From: Nitrospira sp.
GTDB taxonomy: Bacteria > Nitrospirota > Nitrospiria > Nitrospirales > Nitrospiraceae
Assembly: GCA_019636945.1 (NCBI GenBank)
Contig: JAHBWO010000001.1
Location: 1 to 64,000, forward strand
DNA: 64,000 nt
Direction: 5' to 3'
The notes under the pieces were generated by a model. The model was not told where the DNA came from, searched no databases, and saw only the letters and a program-made list of their open reading frames with translations. A program made the translations under genes and the position numbers. How positions within the stretch are numbered: position 1 is the stretch's first letter; every line of letters starts with the position of its first letter. This document shows positions 44,838 through 53,545 of this stretch, piece after piece.

Positions 44838-46196
44838 TTATCGTTTCAAGTTCACCAACTCCTGAAGCACCTCATCCGAAGTTGTGATGACTCTCGAATT
44901 CGCCTGGAACCCTCGTTGGGCTGCAATCATCTCAATGAAACTTTCCCCCAGATCAACATTGGACAACTCAAGCGTGTTGGCAAGCACTCTCCCGAGGCCT
45001 GCAGATGTGGCTGCCCCGATCAACGGTTGTCCCGAAGTGCCGGATTCGGCAAATGTGTTTTTCCCGGTTCGCACAAGACCAAGCGGATCAGGGAATCGTG
45101 CCAACGCCAACTGGGCCAACGGCCGGACCTGCCCATTCGAGAATCGCCCATTGATCATTCCGTTGGTCTCCACGCTGAACGTCTGCAGGGCTCCGGCGCC
45201 GAATCCATTTTGAGATTGCTGAACGAGCCCTGAGGCGGCGCCGAACTGAGTGGTCAAATTCATGCCGGTTCCCCCGTCGGTCGTCACACTTGTGCCGAAA
45301 TTGAAGCTGATCGCCTGATCACCAGTCGCGCCGACAAAATCGATTTGCGATTGCCCGACAGTACTTCCGGCCGTGCCTCCAGCCGTGCCGCTATCATAGC
45401 TCGTCACGACACTCTCCGTGTCCAGTGCGCCTGAGGTGTTAAAGGTCAATGTCCCCGAGGCTAATCGCACCAGTCCGAGCGAGGTATTCACATTCGATGT
45501 ATGATAATTACCCGTGACGATTTCGTTCGTGCTGCCAACCACGTTGTACGTCCACGTATTCGCCGCCGTCTTCGTAAAATAACTCGTCAGGAGATGACTG
45601 TTGCCCACGGAATCATAGACGGTGATCGACGAGGAGAACTGAGACGTCCCGGCCGGATCCGCCAGAGAGAACGTACTGGCCGTCGATTGTGAATTGAGAT
45701 TGGCGCCGATATCGACGCTGCTGGTCGGATTTGGAGGAGCCGTGGTCGTCGGAAGCGTCACGCCACTGATGCTGGCTGTGATCAACCCACTGGTGTTGAC
45801 CTGGAAACCCTGGAGCAGAAATCCGCTTGGATCAACGATCTGGTTTTGCGAATTCAAATGAAACTGCCCCGCTCGAGAATAAAACGCCGCCCCGGCTGTG
45901 TCGCGAAGCACAAAAAATCCGTTGCCGTCTACGGCCAAATCCAATGCGTTGCTCGTGGTACTGAGTGACCCTTGACTGAAGTTCCCCTGCACTCCGTTGA
46001 GCGCGACCCCCAGACCGGTCTGAATCGCTCCACCCGCCCCTCCCAGTGAAGAACTGATCAGGTCGGCAAAGACAGAACGGCTGGATTTGAACCCCACCGT
46101 ACTCAGGTTCGCGATATTATTTCCCACGACCGATAGCGCATTGCCGTTTGCGTTCAGCCCGCTGACGCCCGTAAAAAGCGACGACAGAATTCCCAT
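44838..46196 (-). CDS. flgE: Flagellar hook protein FlgE
   Basis: A 452-residue hook protein. The N-terminus has LFTGVSGLNANGNALSVVGN and NIANLSTVGFKSSRSVFADL; the C-terminus LSNVDLGESFIEMIAAQRGF. The middle is Thr/Ser/Gly-rich, as expected for exposed hook domains. It follows flgD (its cap) by 20 bp. FlgE polymerises into the hook with length controlled by FliK. Confidence 0.96.
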   Translation of the reverse strand: MGILSSLFTGVSGLNANGNALSVVGNNIANLSTVGFKSSRSVFADLISSSLGGAGGAIQTGLGVALNGVQGNFSQGSLSTTSNALDLAVDGNGFFVLRDTAGAAFYSRAGQFHLNSQNQIVDPSGFLLQGFQVNTSGLITASISGVTLPTTTAPPNPTSSVDIGANLNSQSTASTFSLADPAGTSQFSSSITVYDSVGNSHLLTSYFTKTAANTWTYNVVGSTNEIVTGNYHTSNVNTSLGLVRLASGTLTFNTSGALDTESVVTSYDSGTAGGTAGSTVGQSQIDFVGATGDQAISFNFGTSVTTDGGTGMNLTTQFGAASGLVQQSQNGFGAGALQTFSVETNGMINGRFSNGQVRPLAQLALARFPDPLGLVRTGKNTFAESGTSGQPLIGAATSAGLGRVLANTLELSNVDLGESFIEMIAAQRGFQANSRVITTSDEVLQELVNLKR

Positions 46197-46216
46197 CGGT
46201 ACAATCCTCCTCTTTG

Positions 46217-46870
46217 TTATCGCAGCTCAACAATATCGGACGGATCAATCGATAAATCGCCGACCAGGAGCTTCGCCTGCCCTTGCTCCATGCGTACACC
46301 GGACACCGTGAGACTGGCACGCCCCTCCACGTTCACTGACTTTCCCTCCCTGTCTGCTGCGGAAATGACATACCGATACAGGCCCTTGGGCATCCGCACG
46401 CCATCCTGGTTCTTTCCATCCCACTCAGCAGCCTGCGGTCCGGCCAGCCGATCACGATGCTCCAGAGTTCGTATGACTTGTCCATCCGCATTCTGAATGC
46501 TGATGAGAACTTTCGCGGCATTCTTCTCCAGTGAATAGCCAAACGTGGCTGCTCCCTCTCCCAGCTGAATCAACGGGTGACCGATCGTCACCGTGCGGCC
46601 GATCATGGGAAGCAGTGTGAATTGCAAGGACGCCGTTTGCGCGTCGAGGCTCTGCTGCAGCAACTGCGCTTGTTTGGCGCTCTGTTCGAGCTGGCTGAAC
46701 TGCGCGAGCTGCGAGACAAATTCGGTATTGTCGGTAGGCTTCAGTGGATCTTGGTTCTTCAGCTGCGTGACCAGCAGTTTAAGAAAGTCATCCTGTCCCA
46801 GCGCTCGCGGCCCAGTTTTTTCCGGCGTGGACGTGGTCCCGGTTGTGCTCAGTCCTGCAACATCGATCAT
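46217..46870 (-). CDS. flgD: Hook cap protein FlgD
   Basis: A 217-residue protein with the FlgD N-terminal export block (DDFLKLLVTQLKNQDPLKPT and NTEFVSQLAQFSQLEQS) and a C-terminal Fn3/tudor-like domain (AEWDGKNQDGVRMPKGLYRY). It caps the growing hook. It sits between fliK and flgE. Confidence 0.95.
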   Translation of the reverse strand: MIDVAGLSTTGTTSTPEKTGPRALGQDDFLKLLVTQLKNQDPLKPTDNTEFVSQLAQFSQLEQSAKQAQLLQQSLDAQTASLQFTLLPMIGRTVTIGHPLIQLGEGAATFGYSLEKNAAKVLISIQNADGQVIRTLEHRDRLAGPQAAEWDGKNQDGVRMPKGLYRYVISAADREGKSVNVEGRASLTVSGVRMEQGQAKLLVGDLSIDPSDIVELR

Positions 46871-46888
46871 GTAAAATCTCCCTTAGTC

Positions 46889-48508
46889 TTACGCCACCAC
46901 GTTCAGCCGTCCCTGGAGTGGACGGTACCGTTCATCCGACCACCCGTGAGCCTGCTCTCTAGTGTCCCCCTGGGATCCTTGATGTCCGGACCGTCCCTGT
47001 TCATGAAACAATCCCTGTTGGAACGACCGCCCACCACTCTGGCGATCGATATCCACTCGAAACTGTCCCATGTCGAGTCCGTTCGCTTGAAGCGATGTTT
47101 GAAGTCTGTCCTGTCCGTTGATCAGGAACTGGCCAACCTCCACCCGATCCGTCGAGAAATGGGCGTGAACGGACTCATTCATCATGGCCACGCGGATGTT
47201 GACATGCCCCAACTCCGGTTGAGCCACCTCCAACACTACTGATCGTAAGAGTGAATGCGTCGGTGTCGGAGTCACGTCAGGCACGTGGGAGACTGGCTGC
47301 GCCAGCGGCACACTGACAGTTGGAGCAGGTCCCGTTGGTACGGAAATGGTCTGACTTTGCGCGACAGCCGCATACGGCTCCGATGTGCGGCCGTTCATGG
47401 ATGGAAGGTCAATAGCCATCCTCTGAAACAGCTTGGGCTCAGGATCGCCCTGCTGCCGACCATCATGTTCATGCCCTGACTGGCTGAACAGCTCTTTCTG
47501 ATCAACAATGAGCGACTGTCCATGAGGTGTGATCCCCTGAGTCCTTGGACCGGTTTCTCCCTGATCCTCCTGAGCAAGCACAAGGAGAGGCGGCTGATTG
47601 TCCGGTGAATGATGGACGACACCGGACTCGCCTCGATCAAGCGCAGCCACGTTGCGATCGAATTGATTCCCCAGCAATAGCTTCCCGTCATGGGTTTGGG
47701 CAAGCCGGGCAATATTGTGGTCGGAAGATGAAATGGTCCCACCGGATGATGAGGGTTGAATCACAGCGTGAGCTTGCGCAGAATCGGCTGCGTTCTCCGT
47801 GACGTCGTTCTCACCCACGGTGCCCCTCAGCTCCATGGACTGCGTGATGCGAGACTCTCCCTTCTGAGACAGTGATGAATGCTGAGCCTGTTCTGGCACG
47901 TCAGTCGGTAAGCTAATGGTTCCTTGCTCCGCTGAGCGGCGCTCGGCCGTCCGTACTGAAGCATCAGTCGCCACACGTGCTGCTGACGACTCTGCAGACG
48001 AACTCGGTTCGCGGCCGATTTCGCCTACGCCTTCGTGCGTCTCCTGTCCCTCGCTGAGCATCATCCGAGCTTCTGCCTGGGACAGGTTTGCCGATGCCAT
48101 CGACACAAACATCTGTCCTTCGGCTGCCGATCCTGAGTTACTCTGCGGCGATGCCGATTCGGATTCCTCCCGTAAACTGTCCATTGTCTGGCTTTGAGCG
48201 TCGTTTGACTGTTCACTATCTGAGGTACGAGCCTGCAGGGCCTCAGACCGTTCCGTTTGGGATGCCCCTGAATTGAGGCCTTTGGCCTGCTTGGGATCCG
48301 GTCGATCCTCGACCTTGTGGGATCCTCGAGGACTATCCGCTTCCTGCGTATTGCTCTTCTTCTCTTCACTACGGACCCCCTGCAATACAGACGAAAAGCT
48401 CTTCCGAACAGCAGGACCGCTGTAAGAAGCAGATCGAGCAGTCCGCACAGGCCCATCCGAGGTAGCGGTCGGTGCAGCGGAGAGCAGATCTGGCACAATG
48501 AACTCCAT
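46889..48508 (-). CDS. fliK: Hook-length control protein FliK
   Basis: A 539-residue protein from the ATG at 48508. The long N-terminal region (about 1-400) is Ser/Gln/Glu-rich and low-complexity, acting as the molecular ruler. The C-terminal Flg_hook domain (about 420-500: EVAQPELGHVNIRVAMMNES, SLQANGLDMGQFRVDID) interacts with FlhB to switch export specificity. A longer frame upstream crosses the promoter region and is not used. It has a sigma54-type promoter 38 bp upstream and leads the fliK-flgD-flgE operon. Confidence 0.88.
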   Translation of the reverse strand: MEFIVPDLLSAAPTATSDGPVRTARSASYSGPAVRKSFSSVLQGVRSEEKKSNTQEADSPRGSHKVEDRPDPKQAKGLNSGASQTERSEALQARTSDSEQSNDAQSQTMDSLREESESASPQSNSGSAAEGQMFVSMASANLSQAEARMMLSEGQETHEGVGEIGREPSSSAESSAARVATDASVRTAERRSAEQGTISLPTDVPEQAQHSSLSQKGESRITQSMELRGTVGENDVTENAADSAQAHAVIQPSSSGGTISSSDHNIARLAQTHDGKLLLGNQFDRNVAALDRGESGVVHHSPDNQPPLLVLAQEDQGETGPRTQGITPHGQSLIVDQKELFSQSGHEHDGRQQGDPEPKLFQRMAIDLPSMNGRTSEPYAAVAQSQTISVPTGPAPTVSVPLAQPVSHVPDVTPTPTHSLLRSVVLEVAQPELGHVNIRVAMMNESVHAHFSTDRVEVGQFLINGQDRLQTSLQANGLDMGQFRVDIDRQSGGRSFQQGLFHEQGRSGHQGSQGDTREQAHGWSDERYRPLQGRLNVVA

Positions 48509-48545
48509 GACTATCAGTCCTCGTGAGATTCCGGCAGGGTGAAAT

Positions 48546-48560
48546 ACAAGCCTCGTGCCA
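48546..48560 (-). promoter_or_regulatory. Sigma54-like promoter of fliK operon
   Basis: Minus strand TGGCACGAGGCTTGT has a perfect -24 box. The -12 box is TTGT instead of TTGC. It is 38 bp from the fliK ATG, matching the other flagellar sigma54 sites. Confidence 0.62.
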
Positions 48561-48743
48561 AGTTGACAGTTCATAAGGAACTGAAATATCGAGCAGTTGT
48601 GATTCAACTCCCGATCACATGGAGGGAAGGAGGAAAATATTTCTGGGTCGTAGGCAAAATGGATCGGAGTGGGAAAGAGCCCGCTCAGGGTCGACCCAGA
48701 GCGAAACCGAGGGGTTGAGGGACAATACCGCCTCAGCGAGTAA

Positions 48744-48805
48744 CTCGTGAAGCGTCGCACGTGAGGCGTGAAGCATCCGAATCCTGGAACGAAATACGCT
48801 TCACG
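48744..48805. repeat. Dispersed palindromic intergenic repeat, copy C (motE-like to fliK)
   Basis: CTCGTGAAGCGTCGCACG, GAGGCGTGAAGCATCCGAAT and CCTGGAACGAAATACGCTTC (then ACG) make up this copy. It shares arm words and centre layout with copy B at 40928-40990 but has several substitutions. It lies near the end of the motE-like gene. Confidence 0.72.
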
Positions 48806-48851
48806 GCGCTGTCTCGACAATCATTGGGGACGCGTTCAGGAAAACTTCAGG

Positions 48852-49607
48852 CTAGGGCGTTTGGACCAGCAACTGTTCGGTGAGTTTGGCAGCGCGATCT
48901 GCCTTCACTTGGGAGAGGATTGCTCCGGCAGTTTTGGACTTGACCATTCGCAGAATTTCAATCGCTTTTCGGTCCGGCATCCGCTCAAGACGTGCCGCGG
49001 CATCCTCCGACGGCATCGACTCAAAGATTTTTGCCAGCTGCGCCCGCTGATCCTGTGCTCCGCGATCTTTGTCCGCTTGAATCTTGGTCGATTGAGCCGC
49101 AGGGCGTTCCTCTTTGGCCCGTGCGCTCTGTATCCGCTTTTCCAACGCCTCGTTCTGCTCAAGGAGTTCCTCAACCTGGCTCCTCACGATCATGAGCCGT
49201 TCTTCATTCTGTCGAATGACTTCCTCTCGTCGATCCAGATCGCGCTTTCGTTGATCCAGCATCTCGAGTACTTCACGGGGCATCTCGATTGCCGGTCCCT
49301 GAGGCGCTGATCGGACTGCAGCCATCGTCCCATCCTTGGCTTCGGATTCGTGCGGTGGTCCCTCTGGCACGGAGGGTTGCCCTTCTTGCTTGGCAGAATT
49401 GTGCGGCGCCGAGACCTTGGGCTTGGGATCTGAAGAGGCCTGTCCCAACTGAACCATGACCCAAAACAGAATTGTCGAAACGACCAATCCCCCGACCATC
49501 GTCCAAAGCGATCCACGCCGATTCTGCCTCAGCCGCGGCGCGAGGCACGGCCACCGAGTAGCGAGGGTGAACGGAGACATCTTCATCGGCTTGATTGGCC
49601 GCTTCAT
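48852..49607 (-). CDS. MotE-like / MgtE_N-domain flagellar protein
   Basis: A 251-residue protein with an N-terminal membrane segment (WTMVGGLVVSTILFWVMVQL), a central coiled coil (about 110-170, REEVIRQNEERLMIVRSQVE) and a C-terminal MgtE-N-like helical domain (LAKIFESMPSEDAAARLERM, AIEILRMVKSKTAGAILSQV). This layout matches MotE, a periplasmic chaperone of the motility protein MotC/ PflA-type partners in other phyla, and FliG-like repeats. Its ATG overlaps the fliJ stop as ATGA, so it ends the flgB-led operon. Confidence 0.75.
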   Translation of the reverse strand: MKRPIKPMKMSPFTLATRWPCLAPRLRQNRRGSLWTMVGGLVVSTILFWVMVQLGQASSDPKPKVSAPHNSAKQEGQPSVPEGPPHESEAKDGTMAAVRSAPQGPAIEMPREVLEMLDQRKRDLDRREEVIRQNEERLMIVRSQVEELLEQNEALEKRIQSARAKEERPAAQSTKIQADKDRGAQDQRAQLAKIFESMPSEDAAARLERMPDRKAIEILRMVKSKTAGAILSQVKADRAAKLTEQLLVQTP

Positions 49608-50044
49608 GAATCGCCTCGATCTCGAATGGGGATCCGGCGACTTGCAGTCTCGTCTTCAGCCCATTGCTCCCGGCGGGCACTCACCGCCTGCAGGGCTGCC
49701 TGACGCTGGTCGACCACTTTCTCAAGAAGCTTACATTCCTGCCTGGCTTCAACAAGCCGTTCGTGAGTCTGCTGCCACAGACCGGTCGCATGATCGATTG
49801 AGGCACGGACTTGCCGCAGCGCAGACCGCTGGGCATCCATTTTCCCCTGCCATTGCAACAGATCCTCGATCGTCAGACCCTGCCCGGCCTGCTGAGCATA
49901 GAGCTCAGTATCCGCCTGAATCTGAACTTCCATGGTGCGATACTGTGCTTCACTGTGAGTAAGCACTTGTGTGATTTGCGACAATTCCATCATCAGTGAC
50001 TCGACGGTCTGTGCCCGCACCTTTCGTATCGAATCGATACTCAT
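49604..50044 (-). CDS. fliJ: Flagellar export protein FliJ
   Basis: A 146-residue, almost wholly coiled-coil protein (MELSQITQVLTHSEAQYRTM, RQECKLLEKVVDQRQAALQA) directly after fliI, overlapping its stop by four bases. FliJ sits in the centre of the FliI hexamer and links it to FlhA. Sequence conservation in FliJ is low, so the call leans on position, length and helix pattern. Confidence 0.88.
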   Translation of the reverse strand: MSIDSIRKVRAQTVESLMMELSQITQVLTHSEAQYRTMEVQIQADTELYAQQAGQGLTIEDLLQWQGKMDAQRSALRQVRASIDHATGLWQQTHERLVEARQECKLLEKVVDQRQAALQAVSARREQWAEDETASRRIPIRDRGDS

Positions 50045-51348
50045 GCCGATTGCCGCGCCAACGCCTCAAGTTCCTGCACCGATGATGCCAGGTTGGCAGG
50101 CTGATCGATCGCTTGTCGGAGATATCCGTTGATCGAATCCTGGGCTTGCACGGCTTTATCGAGTCCTACATTCATCCCGGCTTTGTACGCGCCTAACAGG
50201 ACGAGATCTTCGGACTGTTGATACCGGGCCATCAGTTCAAGCACCCGCCTGGCGGCATCATGATGCGCCTTCCCGACAATATCCCTCATGACACGGCTCG
50301 TGCTCTGGAGCAGATCAATGGCCGGGAAGTGATTGCGTGCGGCCAACGTACGTGACAACACAATATGACCATCCAAGATCGATCGAACGGTATCGGCAAT
50401 GGGATCACTCAGGTCATCGCCATCCACCAACACAGTATACAGACCTGTAATGGTTCCCGGTCCGGGCCCCGTTCCCACACGCTCCAAAAGTTTTGGCAGA
50501 AGCGCAAACACGGATGGCGTATAGCCTTTTGTTGTCGGCGGCTCTCCGATGGCCAGTCCGACCTCTCTCTGGCTATAGGCCAGTCGCGTGAGTGAATCCA
50601 TCAACAAGAGTACTTGCTGTCCTGCATCACGGAAGTATTCGGCGATCGTCGTGGCCACCAACGCGGCTCGTAGACGGATCAACGGGGCTTGGTCGGACGT
50701 TGCGACGACCACGACCGTTCGCGCAAGTGCATCGGCCCCCAGGTCACGCTCAAGAAACTCGTTGACCTCTCGCCCTCGTTCTCCGATGAGTGCAATGACA
50801 TTGACATCTGCCTTTGTGTAGCGGCTGATCATCCCTAATAGGACGCTCTTTCCAACTCCTGAACCTGAAAAAATCCCCATCTTTTGTCCACGGCCACAGG
50901 TCAAGAATCCGTTGATCGCACGAACACCGAGATCAAGGGGATCCTGAATGCGTGCCCGCTCAAGGGGATTCGGTGCGGCAGCATGGAGCGGATAGCGGTG
51001 ACTCGTCTTCGGCGTTCCTTTCCCGTCGATGGGGTCCCCGCATCCATCCAGAATCCTGCCCAATAAGCCAGGTCCGACCGCGAGGCTTGCCACCTGCCCG
51101 GTCATAGTGATGCGGCTGGCTGGTCCGATCCCACGCATGTCTCCAAGCGGCATCAACAACACACGGTCTCCACGAAATCCGACCACCTCCGCCATAATCG
51201 GCGCGGCACCCACCTCTCTTGTGATACGGCAGAGCTCACCAATGGTCGTCATTGGACCATAGCCTTCCACCACCATCCCCACGGCCTGGGCCACCCGTCC
51301 AGATACCTCAATAGGTTCGATGTGCTCAAGCAGATGACTAAGACTCAT
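50041..51348 (-). CDS. fliI: Flagellar export ATPase FliI
   Basis: A 435-residue FliI from the ATG at 51348. Walker A is GSGVGKSVLLG and the Walker B/arginine region DSLTRLAYSQREVGLAIGEP. It is related to the F1 beta subunit and energises unloading of substrates at the export gate with FliH and FliJ. Its first 36 codons and the region just upstream are the downstream copy of a 181-bp tandem duplication, so a near-identical N-terminus is encoded at 51529. Confidence 0.96.
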   Translation of the reverse strand: MSLSHLLEHIEPIEVSGRVAQAVGMVVEGYGPMTTIGELCRITREVGAAPIMAEVVGFRGDRVLLMPLGDMRGIGPASRITMTGQVASLAVGPGLLGRILDGCGDPIDGKGTPKTSHRYPLHAAAPNPLERARIQDPLDLGVRAINGFLTCGRGQKMGIFSGSGVGKSVLLGMISRYTKADVNVIALIGERGREVNEFLERDLGADALARTVVVVATSDQAPLIRLRAALVATTIAEYFRDAGQQVLLLMDSLTRLAYSQREVGLAIGEPPTTKGYTPSVFALLPKLLERVGTGPGPGTITGLYTVLVDGDDLSDPIADTVRSILDGHIVLSRTLAARNHFPAIDLLQSTSRVMRDIVGKAHHDAARRVLELMARYQQSEDLVLLGAYKAGMNVGLDKAVQAQDSINGYLRQAIDQPANLASSVQELEALARQSA

Positions 51349-51603
51349 GCCGCACCCCAAGCTGCACCACCTGCCCCAAACGAGCTGACTGCATCGCAAG
51401 AGACGCATCCGCCATCCATGGAATGGTCGTCATCGGGTCATAGTCGTTTACCACTCCCCCCACGGCCTGGGCCACCCGTCCGGATATCTCAATGGGTTCG
51501 ATGTGCTCAAGCAGATGACTAAGACTCATGCCGCACCCCAGGCTGCATCGCCTGCCCCAAGCGAGCCAACTGCGTCTCAAGGGAGGCATCCACCAATCGC
51601 GTA
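51242..51603. repeat. 181-bp tandem duplication at the fliH-fliI junction
   Basis: Unit 1 (51242-51422) and unit 2 (51423-51603) align with period 181. Both contain the FliI start (MSLSHLLEHIEPIE) and the FliH tail (ASLxxQxARLGQ to GVRHES). The copies differ at several positions, mostly without breaking the frames, so the event is not recent. Confidence 0.85.
51338..51529 (-). CDS. Chimeric mini-ORF made by the duplication (FliI N-terminus plus FliH C-terminus)
   Basis: A 63-residue frame. Residues 1-36 match the FliI N-terminus (MSLSHLLEHIEPIEISGRVA) and the last 24 match the FliH tail (ADASLAMQSARLGQ to GVRHES). It starts inside the end of fliH and stops inside the start of fliI, so the same overlap geometry occurs twice. 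It keeps an open frame despite divergence. It may be a translated relic or act only to couple translation of fliH and fliI. Function unknown. Confidence 0.55.
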   Translation of the reverse strand: MSLSHLLEHIEPIEISGRVAQAVGGVVNDYDPMTTIPWMADASLAMQSARLGQVVQLGVRHES

Positions 51604-52544
51604 TTGGTATGCAACAGGCAACTTCCCCGTGGAAGTGATGGGACCGCTTCAACGTTGATGACGAAGGGAGTGTCTCGTTGTCCTGCCAGTTCAGCCTTGG
51701 CCGCTTCCAAAACACCGGCATCCAATGGATGTGCTTGGATCACCACGTTCTCCGCGTCGCGGAGCGCATTGATCCCAGCCTTGGCCTGAACAACGATCTG
51801 CTCACGGCACGATTCGGCCGACTCATGAAGAATCTTGGAAGCCACTTGAAACGCCAATTCGATCACGTCCGCTTCCATCGTCTGCCGCACCGTTCCCCGC
51901 GCCATGTCAAACTGTCTGGCCGCGTTGGTCAGCACGGCCAAGGCCTGTCGGCGTTCATCCTCCGCGAGCCGTCGTCCTTCCGCCAACCCACGTTCATATT
52001 CCGCGGGCCCATCGGCTCCGCGAAACATCCCCCCCTCGTCGAACGTGTGAAAGGGCGCATCCTGTAGCCGGATCGCCCCGGACCGGACGGCTGCATGCTT
52101 CACCACCGCATGTTCCCCTCGCGCCAGATGAATCGCCAATAAACGCCGGACTGTGGCGATAACGGCCTCGGTCTGAAACGGTTTCAAGAAGAAATCGACA
52201 GCTCCAGCTTTCATCGCTCGCACAGCAAGCTCGATGGTCGCCGCCCCGGTCATCACCGCTCCGATGATCCGATTGTCGAGTTTCTGTACTTCTTCCAGGA
52301 CGGCGATGCCGTCGCCATCTGGCAACAACACGTCGACGATCAGCACCGTCGGGACAATCTGCCTGACCATCGCCAGGGCTTCCTGTCCCGAACCGGCAAC
52401 GCGGACATTGATGCGCTCGGACCTGAAGAGCTCCAGAAAGAGATTCCGAATGCTTTCTTCATCATCGACGACAAGGACCGATCCCTGGACTCTGGAAAGT
52501 CCCTGCCCGTGAGAAGACATCGACGGCATAGCCGCAGCCGCCAC
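51519..52544 (-). CDS. fliH: Receiver domain fused to FliH
   Basis: A 341-residue fusion. Residues 18-140 form a CheY-like receiver with all key residues: Asp27-Asp28 (VLVVDDEES), phospho-acceptor Asp71 (VLIVDVLLPDGDG), Thr99 (VMTGAA) and Lys121 (FFLKPF). Residues about 175-341 are FliH-like: EYERGLAEGRRLAEDERRQ, ELAFQVASKILHESAE and VDASLETQLARLG. FliH holds FliI and docks it on FliN. The start is a GTG overlapping the fliG stop (TAGTG), with GGAGAGGAG upstream. Position between fliG and fliI confirms the FliH half. A phosphorylation-controlled export stator is inferred. Confidence 0.9.
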   Translation of the reverse strand: MAAAAMPSMSSHGQGLSRVQGSVLVVDDEESIRNLFLELFRSERINVRVAGSGQEALAMVRQIVPTVLIVDVLLPDGDGIAVLEEVQKLDNRIIGAVMTGAATIELAVRAMKAGAVDFFLKPFQTEAVIATVRRLLAIHLARGEHAVVKHAAVRSGAIRLQDAPFHTFDEGGMFRGADGPAEYERGLAEGRRLAEDERRQALAVLTNAARQFDMARGTVRQTMEADVIELAFQVASKILHESAESCREQIVVQAKAGINALRDAENVVIQAHPLDAGVLEAAKAELAGQRDTPFVINVEAVPSLPRGSCLLHTNTRLVDASLETQLARLGQAMQPGVRHES

Positions 52545-53536
52545 TAGAGCATCTCCTCTCCGACACCGGCGATGACGATACGGCCTTCGTCCTCCAGCTT
52601 TCGGCAGACTTTGAGAATGTTTTGTTGCGCTTTTTCCACATCGGATACTTTGACTGGTCCCCTAGCTTCCATATCATCCTTCAGCATTTCCGCGGCACGA
52701 CTCGACATATTCTTGAAGAACTTTTCCTTCACTTCCGGATTGGCGCCGCGCAGCGCCACTGGCAAATCTTCCTTGCTGATTTCCTTCATGAGCTCCTGAA
52801 TTCCACGATCATCCACTTTCACCATATCGTCGAAGACAAACATCAGTGCCCGAATGTTGTCGGCGAGCGTTTGGCTTTTCTCCGTGATACGTGCCATGAT
52901 GCCGCCTTCATTCGTTTTATCCATTCGCATTAGAATGTTGGCGATCACCTCGGTGCCACCGACACTATGCGCACCGCCCCCTGTACCTGCCAACAATGTT
53001 TCTTGTAGCGTATCGCTCAGTTCCTCCAGCACATCCGGCTGCACCTCTTCCATGGTTGCTAGCCGAAGCGCTACATCCCCGCGCATGTCCTCCGGAAGCG
53101 AGGCCAGGACCTGGCCGGCCTGGTCACTCTCCAGATGCGCCAGGATGACGGCGACTGTTTGGGCATGTTCTATCTTCAGCATTTGCGTAAGCGTTTTCAC
53201 GTCGACCCACTTCAACGCTTCAATTCCAGGATAATTTTTCTGCGTCATGGACTCAATGATCCGCGCCGCCTTGTCTGCTCCCAGTGCTTTGGTCAGCACG
53301 GTTTTGATGAACTCTCGTCCTTGGAATTGCACGCCTCCCGCGGCGCTCGCCGCCTGAAAATCAGAAATGACCACTTCTTCATCCTCTCGGGAGATTTGAG
53401 CGGTTCCATTCATGAAGCTCCCCAGCTTCTTGATCTCCTTCGGATCCAGTTGCTTCATGACTTGGGCGGCCGCTTCTTCACCGATCGCCCGAAGCAAAAT
53501 CGCCGCTTTTTGTTCACCGGTCAGAGTATTTGCCAT
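52544..53536 (-). CDS. fliG: Motor switch protein FliG
   Basis: A 330-residue FliG. The N-terminal domain has QKAAILLRAIGEEAAAQVM, the middle EHAQTVAVILAHLESDQAGQ and the C-terminal torque domain includes MFVFDDMVKVDDRGIQELM with charged residues facing the stator. It attaches the C ring to FliF. It lies between fliF and fliH. Confidence 0.97.
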   Translation of the reverse strand: MANTLTGEQKAAILLRAIGEEAAAQVMKQLDPKEIKKLGSFMNGTAQISREDEEVVISDFQAASAAGGVQFQGREFIKTVLTKALGADKAARIIESMTQKNYPGIEALKWVDVKTLTQMLKIEHAQTVAVILAHLESDQAGQVLASLPEDMRGDVALRLATMEEVQPDVLEELSDTLQETLLAGTGGGAHSVGGTEVIANILMRMDKTNEGGIMARITEKSQTLADNIRALMFVFDDMVKVDDRGIQELMKEISKEDLPVALRGANPEVKEKFFKNMSSRAAEMLKDDMEARGPVKVSDVEKAQQNILKVCRKLEDEGRIVIAGVGEEML

Positions 53537-53545
53537 TGCCAGACT

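Larger units (their letters stand above)
48509..48851. other. 343-bp intergenic region between the motE-like gene and fliK
   Basis: It contains the fliK sigma54-like promoter and repeat copy C. An in-frame extension of fliK into this region lacks conserved sequence. I see no other gene. Confidence 0.55.

Noticed and set aside
48509-48820. In-frame N-terminal extension of FliK
   Set aside because: It would cross the promoter and the palindromic repeat and has no FliK-like sequence.
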